This document shows positions 44,051 through 56,235 of a stretch of DNA of 64,000 bases, one piece after another. The position numbers and the translations under genes were made by a program. This stretch comes from Spiroplasma clarkii (GTDB lineage Bacteria; Bacillota_I; Bacilli_A; Mycoplasmatales; Mycoplasmataceae): positions 310,001 through 374,000 of the forward strand of contig NZ_CP024870.1 of the NCBI RefSeq assembly GCF_002795265.1, in the 5' to 3' direction. Below the pieces are notes generated by a model that worked only from the letters and a program-made list of their open reading frames with translations, made no database searches and had not been told where the DNA came from. The number at the start of each line of letters is the position of its first letter. Positions within the stretch are counted from its first letter, which is position 1.

Positions 44051-46600
44051 ATGAAAAAGTTGTTATATGCACTTTCAAGCTTTTTTATCTTTGTTTCCCC
44101 AACTTTGGCTGTGGCATGTGGTGGTCTTTCTTTTAATCACCCTGGTGTTGACAAAGAAACTGAATTGCCTGATGAAGATGATGAAGATGAAATCCCAGCT
44201 CCAGAGATTTCTGCTGAATATCAACATTTTGTAGATTATAATAAGTACTTAAATGATTTTAATTTAGGAGCTGACTTTAAAGCATATGAAAAGTATCAAA
44301 ACCATAACAAAATCTCAAGGGGTTTTCAATTAAGCAATTACATCCCAACAAGTACTTTTTTACACAAAAATGATGAGGTTAAAGTTTATTTAAATAAATC
44401 TAAAACCACAAGTGCTGATTTAGATTTTATTAAAAACAACAAAGGTGTTTTTCATGTTGGAATGTATGGAAGATGAACTACATCATTTGACCATATTTTA
44501 AAATCAACAAGATTGCAAGAAACTGAAGATATTAGCATAGATTCAGTTGAAACTCAAAGCAATGCTTATGTGCTAAGTTTTAGTGTTTCAAAACACGGAA
44601 TTCTATTTCACCACATTGCTTCAACTTTATTTATTGAAAAAGTTTTAGTCAATGGTATTGAAAAGGATCCCTCAAGAACTAACTTAATTTATAATCGTGA
44701 CCCAAAGAGTGGACCAGTTGACACAAATTATGGTAATTTTTGAAACAAACTTTATGAGAAACTTGATACATTTAGAGCCTCAGGTTATGATGTTACCAAA
44801 CAGTTGACAAAAGACACTCCAATTATAGTTTTAAAATCTGAGAAATTTAACTTAGTAATTGACACTGTGAAAATGTTTTTAATAATGGAAACAGCAAAAA
44901 ATGATGGCATACTTTATAATGACAATAATTTAAATAGTGCATTATTGGCAATGGATTGAAACTACAATTTAAGCAATGAGATAAATGGTTTAAGTTCAAA
45001 AGGACTTGGAGATTACAATTTTGAGTATGATTTTCAAAAAGAAAACATAATGTTTAGTGATCATGGACCAGGACTATTTTATAGTACTTCAAAATACTTT
45101 GCGATGCATTCATCATTGGGTGATGCTTTTATGGATTTTGAGGCTAGACTAACTAACAGAAAAACTTTTTATAAAGAAAGCCAATTTACTTCATCTTTTA
45201 CTGGTAAGGGTGGTGTTGGTTTTAAAAAACCCGATGCCCAAGCCACTGAAAATATTGTTGAATACTTCTCACAAGGAATGTGAGGTTTACAACATGAATT
45301 TGGACATACCTTCCAAGTTGGGGGTTATAAACTAGGTAAATGAGGTGAAGTAACTGTTAATATTGGTCCAGTAGGAATTACGCAACTTTTATATAAATAT
45401 AATCTAGTAAAACCAGTTAGTGATGGTTTTTATGATCAAATTTATGAACGTTCAGGGTTTAAAAATGCAAATCCAAACTTTATTAGTAGTGGAATTAGAC
45501 AAAATGCCTTGTATGAAAATTCACAAAATGGAATTAACTATGATGCAAGTGATGCAACAAAATTTGAGGATGCAAATGGTGTTGAGTTAATCTTCATAAC
45601 TCAGTTAATGTATGGTCTGGGAAGTGGTTTTATTCCTGCATTGAACAATTACTATCGTCATCATAAAGTAGCACTTAATGCAAAAACTGCAGAACTTAAA
45701 GCACATTACACCACAATCGCAGATCAATATTCAGAAAAATTTAACCCTGAGTACCATGCCAAATTAGATATATTAATTGATGCAATTACTCGAATTACAA
45801 GAACTAATCTAAACACTTTCTTTAAAAAGTGAGGGTTAGAAGTCCCACAGGAAACTAGGGAGTTGGCCCAATCATATGGTAGAGACCTAGGAACAGATTT
45901 ATTTAAAGTTATTTTAGATAAAAACTTTTCAGGGATTAATAATAGCAAACAAAAGTGATTTGACAATATGAGTGGGGGATTTTTGATTGAAGGCATAGCT
46001 GAAAAACTTAAACAATTTTCAGAGTGAGGAATAATTGGAGATAAACCAGTTTCTATGAAATTAGCAACTGACAAAGTTGTTGAACCAGTTAAAGCAAGCA
46101 CTGACATTGATGTGAATTTAGTTTACCAAAATGCAGAAAACCCTAACATTTATTATGCCTCTCAAAATTTTTTAGATAGTCAAGATTATTCTAAAGATTT
46201 TCCTCATTACTTGAAAATTAGGGGAGTTGCTGCTGGGAACACTTCAAATGGTTATAGTGTTCATTTATGAGTAAATAGTGAGGCACAAAAAGTTAATATT
46301 CAAGCCTTTTCAAGTTGGATTGGCAGAGCTGATAATATTTTTGCTATTGTTAGTCTTTTTGATGAAAAGCACCAGCTAGTAAAAAAACTTGAAATAGAAT
46401 CAAAGAAAGTCGGACAAATTGAGGGTTTAATTCACTGAGACTTTAATAAAAACTATACACTTCAAGTTGAGTTTAAAGATGATGATTTTAAACTTGATGA
46501 GCCAAATGGAGATGGTTCGAAAATTTTTAATCACGAAAATAAAAGATTTGAACCAATTTCTAATGTAATTCCAGGAAAAATTTGAGAAGTTACGCTTTAA
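44051..46600 (+). CDS. M60-type metallopeptidase lipoprotein
   Basis: 849 residues, read through nine or more UGA-Trp codons. N-terminal lipoprotein signal: MKKLLYALSSFFIFVSPTLAVAC with Cys23 as lipid anchor, then an acidic linker (ETELPDEDDEDE). The zinc motif HEFGH (His415-His419) with a Glu 14 residues later (GKWGEVTVNI, Glu433) fits the gluzincin HExxH-x(8-28)-E pattern of peptidase M60 (enhancin-like), enzymes that attack mucin-type glycoproteins. A C-terminal accessory domain (from ~690) has SDFKLDEPNGDGSKIFNHEN. RBS GAGAGGA. A decayed duplicate follows. Probably a surface enzyme acting on host mucin or matrix glycoproteins (inference). Confidence 0.85.
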
Positions 46601-46666
46601 ATATTCTTTAACTTGCAATTCTCTTTTTGACAACTTTATTTAATTATTCTCTAATAAAGTCATTTA

Positions 46667-46697
46667 AAACAAGTACAATGCTGTACTTGTTTTTTTG
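46667..46697 (+). terminator. Terminator of the M60 gene
   Basis: AAACAAGTACA / TGTACTTGTTT hairpin with a 4-base loop and Ts. Confidence 0.85.
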
Positions 46698-46792
46698 TTT
46701 TCACTTAAACACCTAATTGTGTTGCAAACAACCTAAACGAGGGTATAATAACTTTAGGTACAAGTTTATTTCTTTGTATGTCGGAGGGAAAA

Positions 46793-49552
46793 ATGAAAAA
46801 GTTATTGTATGCATTAGCAAGTTTTTTATTGTCTTCTCTCCAGCGACAGTTATTTCTTGTGAGATTTCTTTTAATAAATCCAAAGGGGATAGTGATCCAG
46901 AAACACCAAATAATGAGACTGAAACAGAAGATGAAACTCAGGTTGAAGATGAAGCTGAAGCGGAAGTTGTTGATGAAACTGAGATTGATGACGAAACTGA
47001 AACTGAAGTTGATGATGAAACTGAGATTGTTGACGAAACTGAGATTGATGAAGAAACTGAGGTTGATAATGATATTGAAGTTGATACTGATATTGAAGTT
47101 GAGACTGAAACAGAAGATAAAAAAACTCCTGAACCAATCAATTCTAATGAATATAATTATTTTGTAAATTATAATCAATACCTGAATGATTTTAATTTAG
47201 GAGTAAATCATAAATCATATAAAGATTATCAAAATCATAATAAAGTTTCAAGATTATTTCAATTAAGTGACTACATACCAACTAATACTTTTTTACACAA
47301 AGATGATATAGTTAAGGTTTACTTAAATAAATCTAAGACTACCGCTGCAGAACGTGAATATATTTTAAAAACCAATGGAATTTTCCAAGTTGGTTTATAT
47401 GGACAATGAAGCACATCTTTTGAACATGTTTTTGAAGCCTCAACCAAAATTTCAACAATTGGAAGTATTCTTGTAAAACCAGTAGAAATTGAAGACAATG
47501 ACTATTATGTTTTTAGTTTTAGTACTCCAAATCCAGGAATTTTATTTCACCACATTGCTTCAACTTTATTTATTGAAAAAGTTTTAGTCAATGGTCTTGA
47601 AAATGATCCCTCACGAACTAACTTAATTTATAATCGTGATCCAAAGAGTGGACCAGTTGACACAAATTATGGTGCTTTTTGAAAAAAACTTTATCAGAAA
47701 CTTGATAAATTTCAAGCCTCAAATTATGATATCAACCAGCAGTTAGTTAATGATACACCATTTATAATTTTAAAATCTGAAAAATTTAATTTAATAATTG
47801 ACTCTGTAAAAATGTTTTTAATAATGCAGACAGCAAAAAATGATGGCATATTTTATAATGACAATAATTTAAATAGTGCATTATTAGCAATGGATTGAAA
47901 CTACAATTTAAGCAATGAAATAAATGGTTTAAGTTCTCAGGGACTTGGAGATTACAATTTTGAGTATGATTTTCAAAAAGAAAACATAATATTTAGTGAT
48001 GATGGATATGGATTATTTTATAGTACTTCTAAATACTTTGCAATGCACTCAAGTTTAGGAAAAGAGCTTTTAAACTTCAATGCTACTTTAACTTCAGAAT
48101 CTGACTTTTATAAAAGAAGTCAATTTACTTCATCTTTTACTGGTAAGGGTGGTGTTGGTTTTAAAAAATCTGATTCCCAAACTACTGAAAATATTGTTGA
48201 ATACTTCTCACAAGGAATGTGAGGTTTACAACATGAATTTGGGCACACTTTCCAAGTTGGGGGTTATAAACTAAGTAAATGAGGTGAAGTAACTGTTAAT
48301 ATTGGTCCAGTAGGTATCACTCAACTTTTATATAAATATAATTTGATAAAACCAATTGACTCAGGGTTTTATGATCAAGTTTATAGACGTTTGATATCTA
48401 AAAAATTAACCCTAATTTCATAAATCATGGAATTAGAAAAAATGCTTTATATGAAGTACCTCAAAGTAAACCTCAAAGCGGGAAAATCAACTATGATGCA
48501 AGTAACCCAGAAAAATTTGAAACTTCATATGATGTAGAATTATTGTTTATAACTCAGTTAATGTATGGTTTAGGAACTGGTTTTATCCCAATGCTAAACA
48601 ATTACTATCGCCATCATAAAGCAGCAATTAGTACAAGGAGTGCAGAGCTTAAAGAGCATTATGCTGCAAATGCAGATCAGTATTCAAAACACTTTGTCCC
48701 TGAGCACCATGCTAAATTAGATATTTTGCTTGATGTAATTACTCGAATTACAAAAACCAATCTGACCACTTTTTTTGAAAAATGAGGTTTAGAAATCCCA
48801 TAGATAACTAGGGAGTTGGCTCAATCATATGGTGCTGATTTAGGATCAGATTTGTTCAAGGTGATTTTAGATAAAGACTATTCAGGTTTCAATGATCATC
48901 AAAAATGATTTGATAATATGAATGGGGGATTTTTACTTGAAGGTATAACCAAAAAGGTTAAACCATTTTCAGAGTGAGGAACAATTGGAGACACACCAGT
49001 TTCAATGAAGGTATTAAAAAACAAAGTTGTTGAACAAGATTTAAAAAGTGCAGAAATAAATGTAAGTTCAATTTACCAATGCGAGACTGAAGCAAATGTT
49101 TACTACTATCTCGAAGTCTATTTGAAGTTCAAGATTTTTCCAAAACTTTTCCCCATTACTTGAAAATTCGGGGGTATACTGGAGGAGGAAAAATATCAAA
49201 CAATTATAGTGTTCATATATGGGTTGACAGTAAGTTGCAAAAAATTTATATTAAGGCTTATTCAAACTGAATTGATATGAATAATTCGGTCTTTGCAACT
49301 ATTAAGCTTTTTGATGAAGAGGGTAATCTAGTAAAAACACTTGAAATTCTTTCAAAAGATACCGAGAAAATATTAGGTCTAATGACTTGAGATTTTGACC
49401 CAAATTATACAATTCAAGTAGAATTTAATGATGCTGATTTTAAACTTGACTCTCCAAATGGAGATGGTTCAAAAATTTATAATCACAAGACTAGAAAATT
49501 TGAACCAATTGCTAATGTTATTTTAAAAACAACTTGAGAAGCTAAACTCTAG
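46793..49552 (+). pseudogene. Decayed duplicate of the M60 metallopeptidase
   Basis: About 2.75 kb, co-linear with the intact gene upstream. Signal peptide MKKLLYALASF is followed by a shift of frame at a T6 tract (46822-46827): with one more T it would read FIVFSPATVISC and continue in frame. The Glu/Asp region is expanded to ~65 residues of DETEI-like repeats (46918-47130). Frame then holds through HEFGH (~48233) to 48423, where loss of one A in an A6 tract (48400-48405) ends it. A stop TAG (48801-48803) replaces the Gln codon of the intact copy, and another shift lies near 49110. At least four lesions, so not a working gene as it stands. Confidence 0.85.
46918..47130 (+). repeat. Acidic tandem repeat in the decayed M60 gene
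   Basis: Imperfect 12-18 base repeats (GAAACTGAGATTGATGACGA and variants) coding runs of DETEIDDETETEV. The intact copy has only a short acidic stretch (~15 residues) at this place. Confidence 0.75.
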
Positions 49553-49567
49553 TTGTTTTTATTTTTT
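49525..49567 (+). terminator. Weak terminator
   Basis: AAAAACAACT / AGTTGTTTTT with a 16-base loop overlapping the end of the decayed gene, then Ts. Confidence 0.45.
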
Positions 49568-49641
49568 GGTTTTAATTAAAATTCCTTTTAAAATGGTTAA
49601 TTTTTGTTAATAGATTTGATAAAATAAACTAAGGTGAATTT

Positions 49642-50442
49642 ATGAAGGTAAAAGTAAGAACTATTGATAATACAGAGTGAATAACAAATATTTTTTTAGG
49701 AACTGATAACTTATATTTAGTGGATGCACGTTTTGAACAACCAGACACTACAATTTACAGCATCAAAACAGAAGCTCTTTTAGAAAATTTAAAAGATCAA
49801 GCAGATGTGGGGAGAATGTTTTTAGCAAATCCTCTACCATATATTAGTAAAAATGGGTTAGCATCAAAAATGAGTGATGTAGAGGTTAAGGAAACAGTTT
49901 CAGGTTATGTTCAAAGAATCACATTTTTTGCAGGACAACGTTATTTGAGTTTGATTGTGGACCAAAAAGTTGTTACTAAAAAGGAATGTGATGAAAAACT
50001 TGTACCAGTTCAAATACTCCAAGTTCTAGAAGATAAAATGCTAGCAATTAAAGATGGAATGCTAGTTTATCTTGATGAAAATTTGCAAGTAGTGACTGAT
50101 TTAAAAATTCCTGCAGTTAATGCAATTGTTTTTGATGAAAAAATTGTTTATCAAAAAGCAGATAACAGCATTTGAGTTAAAGACTCAAGCACAGAACAAA
50201 TTCTTTGTGATCCACAAGAATTTGTCTCAATTTTTTACTTAAACAAGGCAAATGTTTTGGTAAGCTATAAGGAGCAAAATTTTTCAAAGTTAATTAACAT
50301 CTCAACCAAAGAAGAAATGCATTTGTGTGATTTTTATGTCTATAGAGCTGTTGTTGTCAATTCTGAAACACTTATTTGTAAACCTTTATTTGATAAAAAC
50401 AAGCAACAAAACTTAGATCACAAAATTGTTATTATAAAATAA
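49642..50442 (+). CDS. Hypothetical protein, beta-rich
   Basis: 266 residues, not recognised. ATG at 49642 after AAGGTGAATT. Cytosolic, no signal peptide. The C-terminal half is made of short repeats of a strand-turn type (AIKDGMLVYLDENLQ, NAIVFDEKIVYQKADNSIW, VLVSYKEQNFSKLINIS) that suggest a beta-propeller-like fold; this is only a pattern impression. UGA-Trp at 49678-49680 and 50173-50175. Terminator follows. Confidence 0.6.
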
Positions 50443-50473
50443 AAATAAGCACTATTTAGTGCTTATTTTTTTA
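50441..50473. terminator. Bidirectional terminator
   Basis: Perfect 13-base arms AAAAATAAGCACT / AGTGCTTATTTTT with an ATTT loop; serves the convergent genes on both sides. Confidence 0.9.
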
Positions 50474-50483
50474 CTCAAAATGC

Positions 50484-51386
50484 TTAATTTGTTGAAGCTG
50501 CATATTGTTCTTGTTTTGAGGCAAGATTTTCATTGCGTTTGTATTCAAAATTTTCATTTTTTCAAATACCAATGATACAATGTCATGCTGTATAAATAAT
50601 AAACATTTGTAGAGCAATTCTTAAACCAAGATACATTGAATTTAGTAAAGTTCCCAAGAAACCATTATTTCTGTTGAACATTTCTGAAATTGCTGCCAAA
50701 ATATTTAAAATTGACATAAAAATAATTCATACCAATGTGATTGTTCCTAAAATTAGGTTAATTGTTGAAACAATTAACATTGGAACTCTCATTCCTGATT
50801 CAAAACGTTTTTCAACATCTTTTCCCAAAAACATCATTGAGTTAATTAACCCTCAACTAATAGCAACAATTGCTAAGATTGCCATAGCTGATGTCAAGGT
50901 TACATATTCATCCCCGTTAAACATTGCATTTCATTGCACTGCTTGAGTTGCAAGTAAATATGTTAATGCTAATAATCCTGAACTTGTTAAAACTGCTGCA
51001 TACCCTTGTGAAATTGAAACTCTTGGCATAATTGTTGATTTTACATCAACATTTGGTAATCTAGTTAAAATAATTGGTGTGAAAATTCCTCCAACTGATA
51101 ATGAAAACAATACCAAGATGTAACGGTTGTTAATAAAGGTAATATCATCACTTTTTTTTGTGAAATAAATGATGTAAGCACATGATGCAAGTGATAGCCC
51201 TGATGAAAACATCATCAGTGAATAAAGCGCTTTGTCAGCTTGTGCTATACCAGTAAGTGAAACTTTTTCGCTTTCAAATATTGAATAGAATAACCCGATT
51301 ATTCCAATAACAGAAATTACTAAACCAACTCAATTTGCAACCAACGTTCAAAATTTTGTAGAGGCAACACTATAATTTCCTCTCAT
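50484..51386 (-). CDS. Polytopic membrane protein, unknown
   Basis: 300 residues; about eight hydrophobic segments (LVANWVGLVISVIGIIGLF, ILVLFSLSVGGIFTPIIL, LLALTYLLATQAV, TSAMAILAIVAISWGLI and more) and a hydrophilic C-terminus. RBS AAGGAGATGATTTA. UGA-Trp at 50931-50933 and others. No transporter family recognised. Convergent with the previous gene. Confidence 0.65.
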
Positions 51387-51489
51387 TAAATCATCTCCTT
51401 AATAGTTATATTATATATTATAAAATACAAAAGAACAATTTTTAAAAAAATTGTTCAGGAGTATTATTTGAAATTTTACAAATTTTGAA

Positions 51490-52461
51490 TTAAGACATTG
51501 CTCGTTCAAATCTAAATAAAATGTTAAATGTTCCATCAGCATCTGTTGAAGTAATCCCTACATAGAATGGATTATTGTTAGTTTCATTAATCATTTCACC
51601 ACTTAGTGGTATATTATCACCAACATGATATTTACCATCTACAAGTGTTGCCTTATGCATAGCACCAAAAGTGATTGAACTTGCAAGTATTTTAAAACCA
51701 AGCTTATCTTCAATATAGTTTACAATATGAGTTTTAAAATCAGGACCTAAATCTACACCATTTAGCATATCTATAATTTGGTGTCCATAGAAAGACCCAA
51801 TATCTGACTTCACAATTATACCAGGGAACTCTTGCTCAGAGTCAGTATGTTCAATTGAAGGTACAAAGGTATAATTCAATTGAAATTCATTTGTGAAAAT
51901 TGAATTCTCAATTGTAACTGGATTAATAATTGCATTGTGATGAGCAAATGAACCTATGCGAAGATTAGTTTCTCGATCAATTGGTAATTCATCTCCATCA
52001 CTGTTAATATATGCAAAATCAGCATCAATATAAAAATTTCATTCCCCAGTTCCTGTATTTTTGTTTTTTTCAATAATTACTTGATGCCTTACCATTTTTA
52101 TTTTTCTTTTTTGAGCAAATAACATGCTTAAATCTTGCAGATTTACATATTTTGTGTCGCTTTCTAGATTTGGAAGATTAGAAAGATGTGAGGTTACTGA
52201 TAATAATTTAATTGTAGGATTATATTCATTATAATAAGATCAAATTGTTTCAAGAGTGTGGTCATTGAATTTATCAGTATCTAAGTCAATTATAGTAGCA
52301 CCATTTTCTTCACGTGATTCTATTTTGCTTAAATCTTGTATATATGTGACTGTTTTTACTTCAACAGATTTAAATTGCCCAGATCTAGAAAGTAAAAATA
52401 AAGGTGCTGAGGCACCTGCAGTTAGAGCAGTTACACTAAGTAATAGTAATAGTTTTTTCAT
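51490..52461 (-). CDS. Secreted or membrane-tethered protein, unknown
   Basis: 323 residues. N-terminal signal-like helix MKKLLLLLSVTALTAGASAP without the lipobox Cys that the other exported proteins here have; either a signal peptidase I substrate or an uncleaved anchor. Rest hydrophilic, beta-rich with Asn/Asp/Glu (FAYINSDGDELPIDRETNLR). UGA-Trp at 52240-52242 and 52038-52040. RBS AAAGGAGTGATTGAG. Lies between membrane proteins on the same strand. Family not recognised. Confidence 0.6.
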
Positions 52462-52500
52462 CTCAATCACTCCTTTGAATATATTATATCTTTTTATAAA

Positions 52501-52527
52501 AAAAATGCTCAACTTATTGAGCATTTT
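52501..52527 (-). terminator. Terminator of the amino-acid permease
   Basis: AAATGCTCAA / TTGAGCATTT hairpin (minus strand), A/T-rich flanks. Confidence 0.85.
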
Positions 52528-54078
52528 TTATTTTTTAATGATTTGATATATTTTTTCATAATTTTCAAGATTTTTTAATTCTTCAGGTTGTAGTTTACTT
52601 AGTCTTTTTTTGTAAGCAATATAGTAGACACAAACTGCAGTAACAACAATTGCTGTAAAGTAGATAATTTGAAAACTTGCAGCTACTAGTTTTTGAATGT
52701 CTATTTCTCCATCACTATCATATGGATTTGTAAAACTAGTAATTAAACCTTTTAAATACATTGCAAAGATAAAGATAATAAACCCAATTGTTAAGAATCA
52801 ACCTAAATATTCTCATCATTTAACTTTCATGTTCTTTTTAAATCCATGAGTAATTGCAGCCACAATAACTACAATGTAGATTGAAATCAAGAGAATTGAA
52901 GCTGTACTTGAAAGTGTTGCATAATCAAAGGGACTTGGTCGTTCAGTGGCCCCTTGAATAATGTCTGGAATTAAGATAAATAAGATAAATGTGATTGTGA
53001 ACCCAATAATTGTGACAATAATACCTCCAACTGGCACATTTTCTTTATTTTCTCTTCTTAAAGCATCAGGTAAGAATTTTTGAGAAGCTAATGGCTCTAA
53101 AGTGGCCCCACCAAACAGGGTAATTTGTAGTGATGAGTTAAATCTCATTAACATTGTACAAACAATTACTAAAATTGAACCAAAATCTCTTAATCATTTA
53201 GCTGAAAAACCTTGAAAGATCTCCTTGTTTGGGTTTCCAGACCAATTTTCTTGGCGAACTGCAAACATTACTAAAGCTGTAAAAGCTATATAAAAGACTG
53301 TGGTTAAAATCATAATGACAATAATAGCAATAGGCATATTTTTGTCTCTATTTTTAATATTTTTCCCTGTGGTTATAAATGTTTCAATTCCAGCAAAGGC
53401 AAAGAAACATGTAGTAAAGGTATTGACAAAGTTGTCAAAACCTAACTTAATATTGGTTGATTGTCCCACAAAACCTGTATGATTGTTGGGATCATTTAGT
53501 GGTTGAATGAATCCAGCTACTAAACCAAAAATAATTAATAAAATTGTAATTCCTCAAGTCATATAACCAATAATGGTTGCAAAATATTTGTATTTTTTGA
53601 TACCAAAGAATATGATTGAAGATGCAAACATATATAATGCATAGGCAATTAGGTCTAGGTAAAGGTTACCTCATGATCCTCATGAACCTCAGTTACCACC
53701 ATGATAACCAGATAAGTTATCAAAGTTGGCACGAACCATAGTGACCATTAATCCCATTCCAATTACTGGAATAACTGCATAATTTAATAGACCAGTCATT
53801 AACCCTCAAAACTTATTAAAAGCTGTGCGAGCATATTGACCTCCACCTCCATTTGCTTGAGGGTGAATTTGCACTAATCGTGCAAATGATCAAGCACATA
53901 AGAAGGCTATTAAACCTTCTAGTGCAAAAATTCAATAGATATGAACCCCAACACTTGCTTCAGGGTTGGTTGTGCTTAAAATTGTACTAAAACTTGCCGT
54001 GAAAGTTATTCCGGCAATGAAACTAAAACCAATTCAAATTAAATTGAATAGATTAAGCTCTTCTTTTTTTGTCTTCAT
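52528..54078 (-). CDS. APC-family amino-acid permease
   Basis: 516 residues with about 12-14 membrane helices. Starts MKTKKEELNLFNLIWIGFSF with the helix-1 glycine motif GFSFIAGITF typical of the APC (YfnA/YeeF-like) superfamily; HPQANGGGGQYARTAF is the family's helix-2/3 loop and CFFAFAGIETFITTGKNIKNR its helix-6/7 region. Imports amino acids with protons; the substrate cannot be read from sequence. UGA-Trp codons throughout. Start at 54078 after GGGAGTAATAAAAGACA. It follows RNase J by 19 bases on the same strand. Confidence 0.88.
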
Positions 54079-54097
54079 TGTCTTTTATTACTCCCTA

Positions 54098-55879
54098 TTA
54101 TTTTTTATTTAAGATTACTGGAATAATTAGAGGGTTTCTACGTTTATATCTAAAAATAAATGGTGAAAGTGTTTCTTTAACTGCAGACTTAATAGCACCA
54201 AATGTTGGTTTTGGTGAATTTAAAACTTTTAAAACAGCATCTGTGACAATATTAATTGATTCTGCAATTACATTTCCACTGTTTTTTACATAAAAACTTC
54301 CTCTTGATACGATACGGGGAGGGGCAAGTAGTTTATTTGATTGTGAATCAATTGAAAGAATTACTGCCATTAAGCCATCATGACTTAAAATGTTTCTTTC
54401 ACGAATCACATTACTTGCTTTCCCTGTCATATCTTTTCCATCAATAAAAATTGCATCAGCAGGGATTCTTCGACCTACTTCTGCTTTACCATTGTGAATT
54501 TCAATCTGGTCTCCATTAGCTACAACGAATACGTTTTGTGGTTTCACATTGACACTACTTGCTGTTTCACCATGGATCTTAAGCATTCGATACTCTCCAT
54601 GCATTGGCATAAAGAATTTAGGTTTCAATAGGGAGAACAAGAGTTTTTGTTCCTCTTGACTTGCATGTCCTGAAGTGTGAATTTTTAATTCCCCATTGTT
54701 TTCAATGACATTTGCTCCTAGGAAAGTTAATTTATTAACCACATTTTCAACATCAGCTCTATTTCCTGGAATAGGAGAAGAAGACATAATAACTGTATCT
54801 CCTGGGATTAATTTAATTGTTTGGTGTTCTGAACGAGCAATTCTTGATAGAGCTGCCATTGGTTCACCTTGACTCCCAGTACATAAAATCATAATTTGAT
54901 TTTTTGGGAAGTTGTCAATTTCACTAGGTTTAATAAACATTTTGTCATTAATATTTAAATGTCCCATTTGTCTAATAATTTTGATAATACGTTCAATACT
55001 TCTTCCAATGACTACGATTCGACGACTATATTTATTTGCAAGTTCAGCAATATGTTGAATTCTGTGGACATTTGATGCAAATGAAGCAATAATGATACGA
55101 CCTTTTGCTTTTAAAAAGAGAGAATCAATATTTTGAATAACTTTTCTTTCCCCAAGTGTATAACCTTCAACTTCAGCATTGGTCGAATCTGCCATTAGTA
55201 GTTCAACACCTTCATTACCTCATTGTGCCATTCTTTGGATGTTGGCGTCATGTCCAAGAGGAGTTCAGTCAAATTTGTAGTCTCCTGTTGAAAAGATTGA
55301 ACCGTTTGGTGTCGAAACATAGACACCAAAAGCATCAGGAATTGAGTGGTTTACTGCTGCAAACTCAATGTTAAAATACTTTGTCCCATAAACATCATTT
55401 TCAGTGTATTCTTTGACAACAGTTTTATTTTGTAATTTATATTCTTTTAGACGTTCACGAATAAGTGCTGCTGCTAGGGCAGGAGCATAAATTACTGGAA
55501 TATCTACTTGTTGAAGTAAATAAGGAATTCCCCCAATGTGGTCTTCATGCCCATGAGTTATAAACAAACCTTTAACTTTAGAATTATTTTGTACTAAATA
55601 ACTAAAATCAGGGATGACAGCACTTACACCTAATTGAGTAGCATCAGGAAATTTTACTCCAGCATCAAGCATAATTATTTCATCATCATATTCAACACAA
55701 TATGTATTTTTACCTACTTCTTCTAAACCACCAAGTGCAAAAACTTTAGTGGGGTGAGGTGCCATATTTATTTTCTTTCTAGTGGGATTTTCATTACTTT
55801 TTAATTTCTTTATTTCAATTTTCGCTTCTAAGTCAGCCACTAGGCTTGGAACCTTGGTAACTTTATCTGTATTGACCAT
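54098..55879 (-). CDS. rnj: Ribonuclease J
   Basis: 593 residues. 5'-3' exo/endoribonuclease in mRNA turnover and rRNA processing. Metallo-beta-lactamase motif HGHEDHIGG (His109-Gly117), second-domain MHGEYRM, HTSGHASQEEQ, and the C-terminal domain (GRRIPADAIFIDGKDMTGKA). UGA-Trp at 55265-55267 and 55223-55225. It has ~38 extra N-terminal residues before the family core (HPTKVFALGGLEEVGKNTY), rich in Lys/Glu; Bacillus RNase J1 starts about there. RBS AAAGGAGATAGCAAT. Confidence 0.92.
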
Positions 55880-56206
55880 ATATTGCTATCTCCTTTTATT
55901 TATATCTTTTACATTGAAAATTCACTTAAATTTGATTAGTTGTGTTCCACAAAAAACCACTACAATTGAATGTGACCATTAATTGATATCCTATATTAAT
56001 TTAATAGTTTTAAGATATTAAGAATTTGTCTTTAATTAAAAGAATTTTCATTATTTTAATTCTAGCAAAAGAATTGGTATATTACTATCTTTTTTGCCAA
56101 AAGAATTTATATAAATGTCTTTAAATTAAGTATATCAAAATAATTCAAGAATGTATAATTTTAATTATTTCCCCACTTCTGCCCTCAATAAGTTCGGTGT
56201 TTAAAT
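55880..56206. other. Intergenic stretch
   Basis: About 330 bases between the starts of the RNase J gene and the end of def. Very AT-rich. AAAAGAATT recurs at 56038, 56067 and 56099 (about 30 bases apart) with no visible function. No ORF or RNA gene recognised. Confidence 0.4.
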
Positions 56207-56229
56207 AAAAAAACTCTTTTAAAAGAGCA
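56207..56229 (-). terminator. Terminator of def
   Basis: CTCTTTTAAAAGAG palindrome (56214-56227) followed by Ts on the minus strand. Confidence 0.7.
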
Positions 56230-56235
56230 ATAAAT

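Noticed and set aside
46705-47178. Minus-strand ORF of 157 codons rich in Phe/Ile/Asn
   Set aside because: It is the reverse complement of the acidic repeat of the decayed M60 gene; low-complexity shadow with no RBS.
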